Part shown: in pieces, positions 38,701 through 50,545 of the stretch
How positions within the stretch are numbered: the stretch's first letter is position 1
How the letters are laid out: each line of letters starts with the position of its first letter
Assembly: GCA_013397075.1 (NCBI GenBank)
Contig: VWZS01002669.1
Coordinates: 3,320,217 to 3,384,216, forward strand
Source: Rhabdornis inornatus
Taxonomy: Eukaryota > Chordata > Aves > Passeriformes > Rhabdornithidae
Length of the DNA stretch: 64,000 nt
Direction: 5' to 3'
Position numbers and translations under genes: made by a program
The notes under the pieces: generated by a model
Databases searched by the model: none
The model's input: only the letters and a program-made list of their open reading frames with translations
What the model was told of the DNA's origin: nothing

Positions 38701-41700
38701 CGGGTAAAGAAAACATTCTATGCTACAATACAAATGATATAATGCACCTGCTAAGATAAATCACAAAATTTAAAGAAGCACACAACTGTTTAATATGTTC
38801 AGGCAGCTGTTTGAAACAGGGAAGAAATTGATCTACTGATTTTGTTATTTCTGTGCATAGGAGAGCATTGAGACAGTTGCTAAGATGGCAGCAGGGCTTG
38901 TCTTGTGTTACTGTTTCTTGTGACCAGAATTTCCCAGAGTACAGTAGTGATGTGGCCATGACAACAGTTTTCAAAGAATGATACAGGCAACTAAATGATG
39001 AAATAGCTGATGGACATTTGAAAAATGTATTGGAGGTAAACTTGAACATCTCTAACCTCAAATACCATTGCAAATTCTTTACTGCCTTTTTTTTTTGTAC
39101 CATGTTTCTTAATTATAAAGCTGTGTACAGACAAATCCCTGCAATGAGCAGTGAAATCACAGTGTGTTGATTACTTTGTAGCTGCATGACTTCAGCCTAT
39201 GGTGACTGTAAGGTAAGACACATGCCAGGGAAAGAGATTATGGTCCTTATAAACCATCTTGTAATTTTCTGTGCACCTGTAAGCGTGCCAGAAGTGCTCC
39301 TGTTTTCCTTTTGCACCTCATAGTTTACTGTTGTTTTCTCGTGGTTTTCCCCCCGTGGTGGGTAGTGGAACAGGAACAGGGGAGTTACTTTCGTTATGTC
39401 AGTTTGTTTTTTCCTTTTCAGTCTGTTTGGGCAGGAAGGAGAAAGCACTAATTTATTTATGGAGGATCCGTTTTATGGACAAGTCACTCTGAGCTGGAAA
39501 TGCCTTCATGACTGGCTCAGTGTTTTGTTTGCTTCATTTGGTAAATGACGGTTGAGTACACACATAATTAGTTGTTGCTTTTGTCTTGCTCATCTCCTTG
39601 GTGTTAAGTAGTCAGGATTTTGCCTGGAGGAAGGCAGGCAATATTCAAAGGCACTCCTTGCTTTTGAGTACTAAGGTGTGGAAAAAGTAAGGCCTAAAGT
39701 AGGCATCTCCGTGATATTTTTTTTCTGTTGTTTTATTTATTCTTTTTCCCTTTATTTGGGAATTGATTTGAAGAATCGTGAAGCTGTTTTCTGAGTACAG
39801 TCTGGAAGCAGAGACAATTAGATTACTTTGTTGACTATTACAATAAAAATATGCTCTTAATCAATTGATGCCTGTACTGGTGTAAACTAGTAATTTCATT
39901 TGAAGTAGAGATTAGATAAAGAAATAGTTCCTTGTAACAGTTATTGATAGCATGTTGAAAAACATACTCTTGTAAACTACTGGAGTTAACTCCTCCCTTT
40001 GCAGGCTTTCACTGTTGAATAGAGCAGTGTCTTGGTTTTCCCACTGAAAGGTCTTTCTTCAGTATTTCAAATTTTGCATGACTTTGTTTTATGGCAGATC
40101 TCTGAGATTTTGTCCTTTTATATGTACATGTCTGCACATCTGATCACTGTTCTAGGCAAGTGGAAGACTTAGGTGCAAATAATGGTTGGAATGACTGATT
40201 ACAGGCTCCTAAAATAAGCTTATAGGATGGTAATGATAGTTGGAGTTAAAGCTACATGCAGGCACTTGTGCTTTTGAGCAGTCAGTTCTTTTGGTTCTGG
40301 ACATTTAATGTAGTTTCTTCTCAGTGAACTTTTTTTTCCATGAAAACAGGGGTTTCTGGGAATGCTTCAACCCTCAGAAGGGCTAGTTAGTACAGGATAA
40401 TAAGAGTAGTAGCCTAGAAGGTTTTCATTTTCCATTTTTGTTGCAGATGGTGGTGTTCTGGCCATGTCTTTTTGACATTTGGGAAAGGTTACTTTGCGCT
40501 CTTACGGAATTGCCTTGAAGGTGTTTCAGACAGAGAATATACTCAATTAGCTTAATGTATTCCTGTGGTTTGGGGGTTTCTCTAGTTTAAATTGTGCTTC
40601 GTGGGATTGTTTAAAACACTTACTTTGATTTGTCCTATGTGTTTGGGTTGCTAAGTCAGTCAGCAGAGGTGCTTTCATTGGCAGTGTCTTGGTTTGAAGT
40701 CTAAGGAAATTGAAGAGAAGGTTTCTTCCAGGAGTTTTTTGGAAGTTTCTGTCCTGATAGGCCTGACAGGGATTAAATTGTTACCTCCAGGGTACGGATG
40801 TTGACAATTTCTGTGTAACTTCAGAGTTCGGAAAGAATTTCTTTTCTTTCTCATCCTCTTTGAAGTGGAAGAATTGTAAGTAGACTTGGGGGCATTTTAA
40901 ACAACATATATTTGATTAGTCTCTTTTAAGTTGGAGTTGATGTACTACAGATAATGCAGACTGTGTTTTTTAATACGGAGGAAACCACATTATTATGTAT
41001 TTTTAAAATTTGTGAAAACATACAATGTGAAACTATTAATCTGATAAACCAAATGTTGCTAATGCCTTATATACAGCATACAAGAGTAAGTAGGAAAGAC
41101 ACTTTTTCTCACATAAAAGCCATCCTTTTCTTCTTAATCTTGCAACATCAGTTTATTGGCTGAGCATTCTGATGTTTGTCAGTACATGCAGTGTACTGCA
41201 TTCAAGTAACAATTCTCTCCTGTAAGATGCTGGAAAAACTAACATTTTGAAATTGGTACATGTCAAAAGAAATGCATTATGGAAGAACATGCTGTTTTCT
41301 ATGGTGTGAGGGAATACTGCTGATTTCCTTAAGGAAATATGGCTGTATTCTCTTTCACTGCACGGGAGGGCTCCTCTCATAGTAATGATATCAAGTGTTG
41401 TTCTCTGCTGTTTGCCATAGGTGTTGTGAGGATGACACTGTACTTGATAGATTTTTCTCCTCTATGGCATCCAGTGTAATCTGCTTTAAAATAATTGTGA
41501 TGATCAAGTCTACTTGCATTTCTAAAACAAATGGTGCCTGTTCTCAGGCAAGCTAAAGGTTTGAAGATAACTTTTCATTTCTGTCAGAGGGAAAGTCTGG
41601 TATATTTTGACCTCATGACTTAAGCTTGGTCTTATTTAGTTGTTCTTGATTCATGGAAATGAGTTTTGCTTTATCTTTGTATTGCAGCAAAAGAATACAG

Positions 41701-43865
41701 TAATGGTTTCTGTAAAGATGTGTATAAAATTTCCATGTGTTTTTCTGTCTTTGAGCTGCCTGTTTACAAAACAAGCCAGTCTTTCCTTCCTTTCACTGTA
41801 CCCAGGAATTTAGTGCTAGGGTAGGTGATAAATTTATGTGCGTACTTTGTTACCAAAGTATCTCTTCTCTTTTTAATAGCCCTTCTGTCTCTGATTTCCC
41901 CAAAGATTGCTCCTCATCAATTATTCTGTCTGTCTCTATTCCCTTTGCACTTGGTTTAATATGCCTCACTTTGGAGTAAGAGGGATATCTTCATGAAAAT
42001 ACGTTAACTGGAGAGAAAAATATTTTTCCACCATAAGTTAGACAGTTTTCTTCAGTAGCTCTCTAACTGGGATGTTGATTTCCAGCCTTTTATTGCCTTG
42101 GGGAAGGTTTTGGGGAAGGTAATGAGTGGGACTTAAAATGATGGAATAAATTCCATTATAAAAGTTGGCAGCGCTTTTTGACACACACTGTTTTGGTGTC
42201 AGTGCTTTTACTCAGATTTTGTCTGTTGTATGGATTTTATGATGTTGCTGGTTTTGTTGGTATTTTTGTATTACAATGCATAGCTGCTTTTAGAGGTAGT
42301 ATCTTTTAAAAAGACCAGCCCACTTAGCTAAGTATTTGCAGCTGAAGGCTTTGAAAGGCTGTAGTATGATATCATACTTCAAAACCGTAGTGCAGGCTCT
42401 GTCAGTACCCTCTAGTGTTGAGTAAGACAGAGGAGAGTGTGTCTGTTTATAATTCTGTACAGTACTCGTGGTGTATTAGCTCTGAGGCAATATGGCAAAA
42501 TGTGTATTTCAAGTAGAAAATGAGCCTGCTAAGCCTGGCTGATTGATAGTTTGATATTGTTCAAGTTAAAACAATTGGAACTTCAGCTAAGGGTCTCAAG
42601 GTACTAGATCAATAAGAAGTTATTATTCAATTTCCTTACCATGTAAAAACTGAAGCATCAAACAACTGTTGTTCAATAAGTTGCAAAGCAAAACAACCCT
42701 ACGCTGATTTTCTCATGAAGTGTTCAACTAAACTACAAAATTTGATGTAACACACCAAAAATTGGTGAGTTATAATAGGATTAGACAAATTCACGGGATG
42801 TGGCTCATCATTGTCTTGAAATATGGTTGTCTAGATGCCACACAGGTTTGGAAATATTTCAAAGGTTATTTTTTACAAGCTAGTGGGATACAACACTCTT
42901 AGGCTTTCTCCCTGAGTCTTTGCTACCACTGTTAGATTCAGGATGCTGGGTGAGGTAGACCCAGTATAGCTTCTCTTATATTCTTATTCCTTCAACCTCA
43001 CAGACAGGTTCAGGTTCAGGAGGTTTCACTATTTTATCTTTGAAAATTATCAGAAACAGGATTGAAATTTAAGACTAAAACTAGTTCACCATGACCAGAA
43101 TAGAAAATAATAACATCTGTAGGAGTAAGACATCTCTTTTTGTGGAAACATCAGAACAGAAAAGGTTCTTAATGTAAATTAGATATGTAAAGCACCAGTC
43201 ATATTTAATTATCACAGAAATGTGTACTAATGCTGTAATTTGTGATCATCCTCTAAAATACAATTAAAATATTCAAAAAAATTACTTTGCAACTCTACTG
43301 CTTGCAATAAAATGCTGCCAAAGTGATATTCAAGCTGTACAGTTTAGCTGCCAAAGTTTTAAAGAAAATTAAATCATTGAACCGTGGAAAAGTGACTGCA
43401 TAAGCACCTGTAACTGATGTTAGCTGAAGTGCTAAACCAGCTTTTGGCAGCATGGCCTCTTCTGCAGGTGCACAGAATATTTTCTTTGTGTCAGTTTATT
43501 CAACTAGTACAGTTCATTAAGTATTTCATTTGAAGTTGAGAAATGGGCTGGGAATTGAAATAGAAGAAATACTTATTTTCACCTTTCAATCTGTGAATAA
43601 AAATAAGGTGCGAGAGTCTAAGATCTATTAGTTTTTAAATCTTATAGGATATATTACCCTAAAATGATTTATTTAAATTCAGTAACTACAGGTAATATGC
43701 AGCTTAAAAAACCCCATATGTTTAATAAGATGAATGCTTCTTGCTGTGTTCAGCAAGTTGGATGACTAAGACAACTTCTGTTTTAAGTGTATCTGGGGTT
43801 CAGTTTCTTTTGACACATGAATGCCATTGGAAGGATATTAAGCTTAAAAAAATAACCAGCCAAAG
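35762..43865. other. Intron 3 sequence, nothing specific
   Basis: AT-rich unique-looking DNA with short A or T runs. The open frames (up to 126 codons on the minus strand near 38.7-39.1 kb) show no family resemblance, and no transposon ends were seen. Confidence 0.6.
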
Positions 43866-43944
43866 CGAAAACCCAAACAAAACCCCCAAACCTCAACCCC
43901 CCCAAACAAACAAACAATCCATCAAAACCAAAGCAAAACCCCCC
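43866..43944 (-). repeat. A/C low-complexity tract, G-rich on minus strand
   Basis: On the + strand this is almost only A and C, with C runs at 43872-43874 (3), 43883-43887 (5), 43897-43903 (7) and 43939-43944 (6) and a short CAAA repeat at 43904-43918. On the minus strand these are G runs separated by T-rich loops, so a G-quadruplex is possible on the template strand of PARD3B. Its base bias is opposite to the T/G-rich sense strand around it. Confidence 0.8.
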
Positions 43945-46900
43945 TGTGTAGGGAAATTCTAATGTAGCACTACATTTTTTCTCCCCAAAATAATAGTTGA
44001 AAAACATAAGATGTTTGAAGCAGCTGTAACTTTTAATCTTGTGTCTAAAGACATAAATTGTGTGATGTACATCAGTCAGTAGATGGAAACTAATGAGATT
44101 CGTGAAGATGCTTCACTTGTACAAGGAGAAAGCCTGGCCCATACTGGAAAGTGCTGCTTCTTTTTTGTAGTAGCCAATGTGTTTTGACAAAACTCCTGAC
44201 CAGTCTGCCCAGCAAGGGAAGGAGTTGCACATTTTGCTTGAATTTGAATTGGAGGGAGGAAAAAAAAATCACAAGTGCCTGTTGTGAGCTGATTGATCTT
44301 TGCTCCAGGATTCTGCTGTAGCTCCTTGCTCTTTTCCCAGTCTCTTCCATGTGGTACCTGTAACCAGGATCCTTTGGAGCAGAGTTGTGATGTTCCCTGG
44401 ACTCCAGTAAGTCCCTGTCTGTCTGATGAGGAACTGAAAATAGGAGCACTGTGTTGACGAAGATCCTGAAATTACTCTGTATCTGGCATATGTTATGACT
44501 TTAAGTGCAAGAAAAGAATACCTGGTTAAGATCCAAACTCAAGTCCTGTCCTTCTGGAAGCTCTTTTGAGAAAAACGTTTTGATGGGAAGAAAGTACCAG
44601 CATTATTTGTACATCCTCTGTAGATGGATATGGCCTAGTGCCTTGAGAAGTGATTAACTTCTTTTCATATGGATGTGGATTTTTGATCCTGAAAACAGGG
44701 TTTTTATGATTGAAATAATGTGTGTGGGTGATTCTTACATGTCTATCTTTGAAACTGCAAAAACTCTAAATGTAAACATTCCGTAGTTGTTTCATTAGGC
44801 CCTGTTAACACTGAAGAAATTCCATTCTGGTCATAAAAACTGAGAGAACAGTTCTTGTGCTTCATAATTGAAACCTGACTTAATACATTGTAGCACATGC
44901 AACCAGAGAAGATAGTTTTTTGAAATAACTGCCACTGAAATATATCACCCCAAAACATTATCTGTTTAAAGCCATTCCTGAGTTTTATTTGTAGGCCATT
45001 GCTTTTGTTTTTCTTTGTAAGAAAAATTACACCTCGTTTGCAGTGATAGGGAAGTACTTTGTTCTGCGTTGATGTGTGAAAGACAGCTCTTGCTGGAACT
45101 AGTTTTTCACCTGTGTGTAGATTTAATTCAAGTGTCTTAACTGTTACACCATCCTAGTTCATTAATCTTCTATCCATGGGAATTTAAGAAGTGCACTGTG
45201 CACTTCGGGAAGCACAGCTGTAGGTTTGAAATTGTATTGATAGGTGCTATTATAAGCAATTTGAGTTAGCTTTAAATGTAGAAGTCGCATCATTATAGCA
45301 CTGCGTATTTAAAAAAACAACTGTGCAGCACCATCACAAAGTAGAACATACAAACCCATGCCAGTTACATTTGAAGTACATGGCAGAACCATTCCATGAT
45401 GCCTCAGGTGGTGGCATGTAATATATCTGAGAGTGACCAAATTGACACACACTTATTGCTTAGTGCTCTCAAAAAGTGCTGGCTGGAAGAACTGTCTGTA
45501 TGCCTGTTAATGTGAAAATTGTCTGATGAAAAAGAGAAAAATAGGCACATATATTAATCTTTTATGTATTTAAATATAAATTAAAAGCTTGCTTGTAACT
45601 TTGTTTCTAGGGCCTGACGTGTTTCATGACAAGACCAGTTTAAAAGCAATTTTGGCTTCTCAGTATAAGTGGTAGTTGTTTGTTTTGCGTCTGTTCAGAG
45701 CTCTTCTATCTGAGAATTGTCTGTGCTGAAGTGCAATTTTATATTTGTGTGTATATGCATGTAGTATTTAGGTGTTTTGTTTCAACTGACTTGAAATGTT
45801 GTGATTTGCTCAGAAGGAGCTCTGAAAAAATATGTGGAGGCATCTGCAGGTAAGAAAATAATTTGTCTGTCTGTCCCAGCAGGGGTAATTTGGAAGCAGG
45901 TAGCAGAGTAATTGTCATTAGTTTGGCCTTCAGCAGCTGATAGTTTGATACACTCTTGATGGATAGCTCTCTTCCCATCATAGTCAGCGTTTTTATATTC
46001 AGGAGCAGAATTTTAAATTCTGACTTTTACAATAAATCACCTAGGCAGTTAATCTCTTTCTACCCACTTACAGTAGTCTGTCCAAGTGTCTCTTTAGTTC
46101 TGCTCTAGAGTAATTCTTTCCTGTTACCTAGAAAAACAAACCAACCAACCTCAGAGAATGTTAGTTGTCGCTGATGCTGTAGCACAATACGCCCGTGCTT
46201 GTGTTTCCTGTATTACTTGGTTTGTCAGCTTACCTAAAAATCATCTGAGAGTGTTTGCATCCAAAGCATTGCTGAAATCGATTTTTAATGCGTGATATGA
46301 CTGCATTATAGATAGCTCAGCCTGCCAAAAATTCTCACGGGTGATAAAGTCTGGCTGTCTTCAGCATTTTTCAGCAACCTACAACCTAAATTTCAAAGAA
46401 TAAAGTGGTTTCAGGCTGGAGGTGTACTGTGCTTTCCTGAGCAGAGAGATGTTAGAGCAAATTAGTGAAATTAAGGAAGGATAGGAATAGTATTTTTTTG
46501 TGATATTGGTCATATTGAGTGGTACCCAACTGTCTAAATGTAGGCTGGAAATCTGATGCCAGAACTCAGAGCCTGGAAGCCCTGTAGAGCTTAGGGAGAC
46601 CCCACCAGGGGCACCTGGAGCTCCAACGTTCCCCTGATCATGTTCAGGTCCTGAAATCTTGACCTTGCATTGTTTACCTGCATTTGTGCAGTATTCTTGA
46701 ATACATGACTTCTAGTTTGTCAGGCTCCTCCTAACATCAGATGATTTTTGAGCTGCCAAGGGCTTCAGTGAGGCAGAACACACTCCTTGTGATGGTATGT
46801 GTTAATGTCTGTGCACAGCTTTTTGGTGAAATTTAGATAACTAGCAAAGCAAACTAAAACAATCAGGTTACATCTGGTATGGAGATGTTTCTTCTGCTGT

Positions 46901-47879
46901 TGTGTTGATGAAGGTTTTCACTTTTTAATTGTGCACAAATGGCAGAAATCTCTCTTCTGTTTTTTTTTCTTCCCTAATGCAACCAATTTAAATCTAAGTG
47001 TAGTTTCTACCATATGCTTGTTTCAACCATATTTGCAGTTTAAAAAATATTTCCAAAACATAAGAGTTCGGGGAAAATACACTGTTAACCGTGAGTCTGC
47101 GTGGATACTAATTTTTGAGGGTGATGCTAGCAAAAAGATAAGATTGATCTACGTCAGTTAAAAATAAGTGATAGACTTTAAGCAAGGAAAACTGCAGGAC
47201 TTTCCTAATCAGCTTTTCTAAGAGTATTTGTTGTGAATAAGGCTGACACATGTGCTTAGAAGCTGCTATGGTACCATAATAAAAGGTACTTTTCAAATTT
47301 TTGAAGAATGGGAAGTACACTCTGAAGTGATTGAGGTTAAAGGCTGTTATTATGAAAAAAATTTTTGGACATGTGTTTCAGTTTTTGTTGTCTGTGAACT
47401 CCTGATGCAGTGCTGCAGGATGAGGATAACTATTTTTTAAAACTGAATTCCTAAGTTTAAAATACAAAGTGCTACTCTGGCACAAAATAGTAGTGCTTAT
47501 TAAAAAATGTGTTTCTATGATTAACTTGGTATGCAGGAAGGAGTTTCGCTCTCTCTCATCGTTCAGGGAAAGATGGATTTTGTGTTTGAACTTACATTGG
47601 TTGTTATAAATGTTCAGCACAAATGTAAGAGCGTGAGTAGAATAACGTGGAAACACAGCATGACTAAAGGAAAGCTGTAAGGAAAAATGCAGCATTCCAT
47701 TTCCTGACAGAAGAAAACGGATGACAGAATCTCTTAAGAAAATGCATGTAATTTTCTACAGCACGTCTGTAATAAACAGGATCACTGATGGTTTTTCAGT
47801 ACATTTTGTTCATGGCTGAGGAGGATGGGGATGAATGAATTCAAGGTATGTATGGATAGTGGACATGGTCCAGCTCCTG
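43945..47879. other. Intron 3 sequence, nothing specific
   Basis: AT-rich with a slightly GC-richer piece at 44.1-44.45 kb that is open on the minus strand for 119 codons but without any recognisable protein. No repeats with clear identity. Confidence 0.55.
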
Positions 47880-48240
47880 AGTCAGGTTGAGTCTGGGGCA
47901 GTAGATGTAGGAAGGTTTTTCTTTGGGAATGCAAGGAGCGTGCTTGCTTTAGCGAGACCTGAGTGTGCAGTGCAGAGGAGGTGGGGAAAGGCCGGAAAAA
48001 GGAAGGAGCCCGTGGGAGAGGCACAGGCTGGAACACAGCGAGCAGCATGGAATGTATTCTTATGGCAGGCAGCAGCCGAGCCACAGAGGAGAGGAGGGGA
48101 GATGGAGCAGAGTTTGTTAGCTCCTGCAGCTGCTGAGAATTGCTGTCTCATGAAAGGGAATAAGGGACTCTCCTGCAAAAGAGGGGCAGTACAGCTTCTT
48201 CTCATCTCTTCCATCCAGTTGTCCTCTTTGCTGTGGATTT
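47880..48240. other. Purine-rich, moderately GC-rich patch in intron 3
   Basis: The + strand is rich in AG and GG (gaggtggggaaaggccgg, gaggagaggaggggag). It is open in a + strand frame of 138 codons and in two minus-strand frames. No family is recognisable and no poly(A) or CR1 signature is present. Confidence 0.35.
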
Positions 48241-49899
48241 TCTCCTATTAACAAGCACATTTTGGTTCAGTTTAATTGTCTAATAAAAGGTTTGTTTTGT
48301 GTTTTTTGTGGTGTGCACGTGTGGAAAAAAACAATAAGGGCAAGGGAGACTGTTTTGTGTAATTTTAGCTAAAGACTACAGCTGACTTGTTTCACACAGA
48401 TGTTATGACGTGATATTTCTGTACAAGAAATTGTTACATATCTGTAAATACATTTTTAAAAATGAAGAAAGTAGACTCTGGTTTTCTCTTCAAGTAAAAA
48501 ATGATCTGTAGGACCTTAAAACTTACAACATACTGGGAGAAAAGAGAAAACGGTGTATATAATAGCCAAAAAGTCCAGTTGTTTTTCTGCATGTACGGAA
48601 GCATTCCACATAAGCACCATAAATTTCATTGCTTAATAGCAGTAAGCAAAAATTCGCAGGAATAAAAAGAAAGAAAATAGCTGCAAGGCCGTCTTCCCAT
48701 AATCCTGCTGCTCTTGCAGACTTTGATTTCAAAGTTTAGACAGTTGTAAATTTTGTTTCTGTTTCTTTGGAAAACACTGACAAAAAGCAAGTGAAAGGAG
48801 ATCTTCAGAACTGAGGTTGAGGAATGTGGTAAGAAGCATCTTGAAGCAGTCAATACAGAGAGCAAACAGAAGTGCTGAAGTGGTGTGGTACAGGAGACCT
48901 CTTCTTTCACCTGCTGGGTAGCTGCTGGAAAGCCTTGGAACAAGCAGGGGTCTTGTCTCCCAACAGTCACAGAGTTGGGAGCCTTCATCTTTCAGCCAGA
49001 GGAATGAGGAAGAAATGAGGAGTTCGTTTAGAAGACAGCTCAGTGAAAAAGGAGAAATCTAATTTCAGAGTGTTGGCTTTGGGAGGGGGATGAGCTTGAT
49101 ATAAATGATCTTTTTGTGTGGGATCACTCATCTCCCTCCCTTCCCATCTTTGACCTCTTAAGTTGGCTGTGGGGAATTTTTTGTACCTTCTTTGAGTTAC
49201 TGTGGATTTCTTGCCTTGGAAAAAGGAGGACAGAAATGAGGAAAAGGGCTGGGATGGTGGCTTTTGAAGAGTGTAAAATAAAAGTATCAGTGCAAAGGTT
49301 TTTCAATAGTTTCTCTGTATTGTTCATGTTAATGTCAAAAGGAGTTGGAGACTAAATTGTGCTGAATCACACAAAAATGTTTCAGCATCTGTTTTCAAAC
49401 TTATATATTGAAGAGAGACAAAAAATTGGATACAGGCCACCAGAAACTTTAGTCATACACAGAAAATTTTATTTTAAGGTATAAGTATTTATCTTAAAGA
49501 AGAGAGTAACGTGTATTTAGCTCTTATACAACTTCTTACCAAATAAGCCTAGAGGGGAAACAAATTTCTCCTCGGTTTCATTTGAAGAACAAATATTTGG
49601 GTGGAGAGATTTGGTTCATTTTTACTGATTGACATTTTTGGAAAACCACACAAAATCTGGCAATCAATCCCTTCCTACCCAACCTCCTTGTAAAAACACG
49701 CATAGCTCTTGGTACAAAGATGATAATCACTCGGCAGAAAAGCCAATACTCACCTTCTGATGTTTAAGCATTCCCTTAAGACCAGGACACAAATTCAAGT
49801 CTTAGTTCTGTTTTCTTACTGGTTTCCTGCAGAAGTGAGCATAGAAGAGGTTACCTGCATATAAAAACTTGCTCACCATGAGGAAGTGTTAGGAGCATT

Positions 49900-50120
49900 A
49901 GGTTCTCTGGTTGCCCTTCATCAGGTGCTGGTATTTATTCCAGCTACATTGACGAAGTTGTGCTGAAAGTGAATGTGGTGGAGTCACTCCAGCTTTGTTA
50001 GCATCTAATGAGAAAACTGTTTTATAGATCTAATAATTATGGCTGCCATCAGCCACTGTAGTTAGTATTATAACTGACAGCTATAATCTTAATTTCACTC
50101 ACTTGATGGTACATGTGGTC
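49900..50120. promoter_or_regulatory. Possible conserved non-coding element before exon 4
   Basis: It contains a TAATTATGGCTGCCATCAGC block and a TGACAGCT Meis/TGIF-like site close to homeodomain cores, in sequence that is less T-rich than the rest of the intron. It lies 0.3-0.5 kb before exon 4. Conservation is untested. Confidence 0.2.
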
Positions 50121-50432
50121 ACAAGTACATGCAACTCGTCATTTGTTTTTCTGAGGAGGTGCCTTTTTCTCTTGTTTGTCAGCAGTTTTTGTCTAATCTA
50201 GGTAACTCATGGGTCGAGGTCTATTCCATCAGTGCGTAAAAATGTTATAATTTCTTTAGCTGAGTAAATCTGACATGGCACAACCCGTTCAAATCTAGTA
50301 ATTTAACAGGTGGATGTTACCACAGACAAGCTTATATTTAACTGCTGCACACTTCTCTTATTTAACCACATGAAGCTTTCCCTTGTGCTAATTTAGCATC
50401 CTTGAACCTTTGAATTCTGTTTTGTCTCACAG

Positions 50433-50539
50433 GCACACCACTTCTGGTACGGAGGAGCAGTGATCCAGCTTTGGGTGCACCTGCTGACTTCCCAAGTGCT
50501 TCTCACCCCAGTGACCCTGGTTTAAAGCATGTTGTGGCA
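50433..50539 (+). CDS. PARD3B: PARD3B coding exon 4 (internal exon)
   Basis: The first two bases complete the glycine codon left open by exon 3. The rest encodes 35 residues, beginning TPLLVRRSSDPALGAPADF and ending GLKHVVA. Human PARD3B, from memory, has GTPLLVRRSSDPVPGPPAD and LKLVVP here. RRSSDP fits the 14-3-3 pattern RxxSxP; the equivalent serine of the paralogue PARD3 is a known MARK/PAR-1 target that binds 14-3-3 once phosphorylated. The segment lies in the linker between the N-terminal domain and PDZ1. The acceptor is gttttgtctcacag and the donor is A|gtaggt at 50540. The 107-nt length gives start phase 1 and end phase 0. Reading on into the intron meets an in-frame TAA at 50552, which confirms that the exon must end before it. 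Confidence 0.93.
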
Positions 50540-50545
50540 GTAGGT
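50540..50545 (+). promoter_or_regulatory. PARD3B: Splice donor of PARD3B exon 4
   Basis: The donor gtaggt follows GTG GCA. The last exon base is A rather than the preferred G, so the site is slightly weaker than that of exon 3. Another GT at 50545 follows shortly but fits the consensus less well. The chosen site ends the exon in phase 0 after LKHVVA, where the human protein has LKLVVP. Confidence 0.8.

Larger units (their letters stand above)
35190..50432 (+). other. PARD3B: PARD3B intron 3 (complete)
   Basis: This 15,243-nt intron is bounded by a GT donor at 35190 (gtatgt) and an AG acceptor at 50431-50432. The split codon G|GC across it gives glycine, matching ALKLG-TPLL of PARD3B. It holds a CR1 fragment close to the donor, an A10/T14 pair at 35.7 kb and an A/C-rich tract at 43.9 kb. 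I see no coding exon inside it. Confidence 0.9.
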
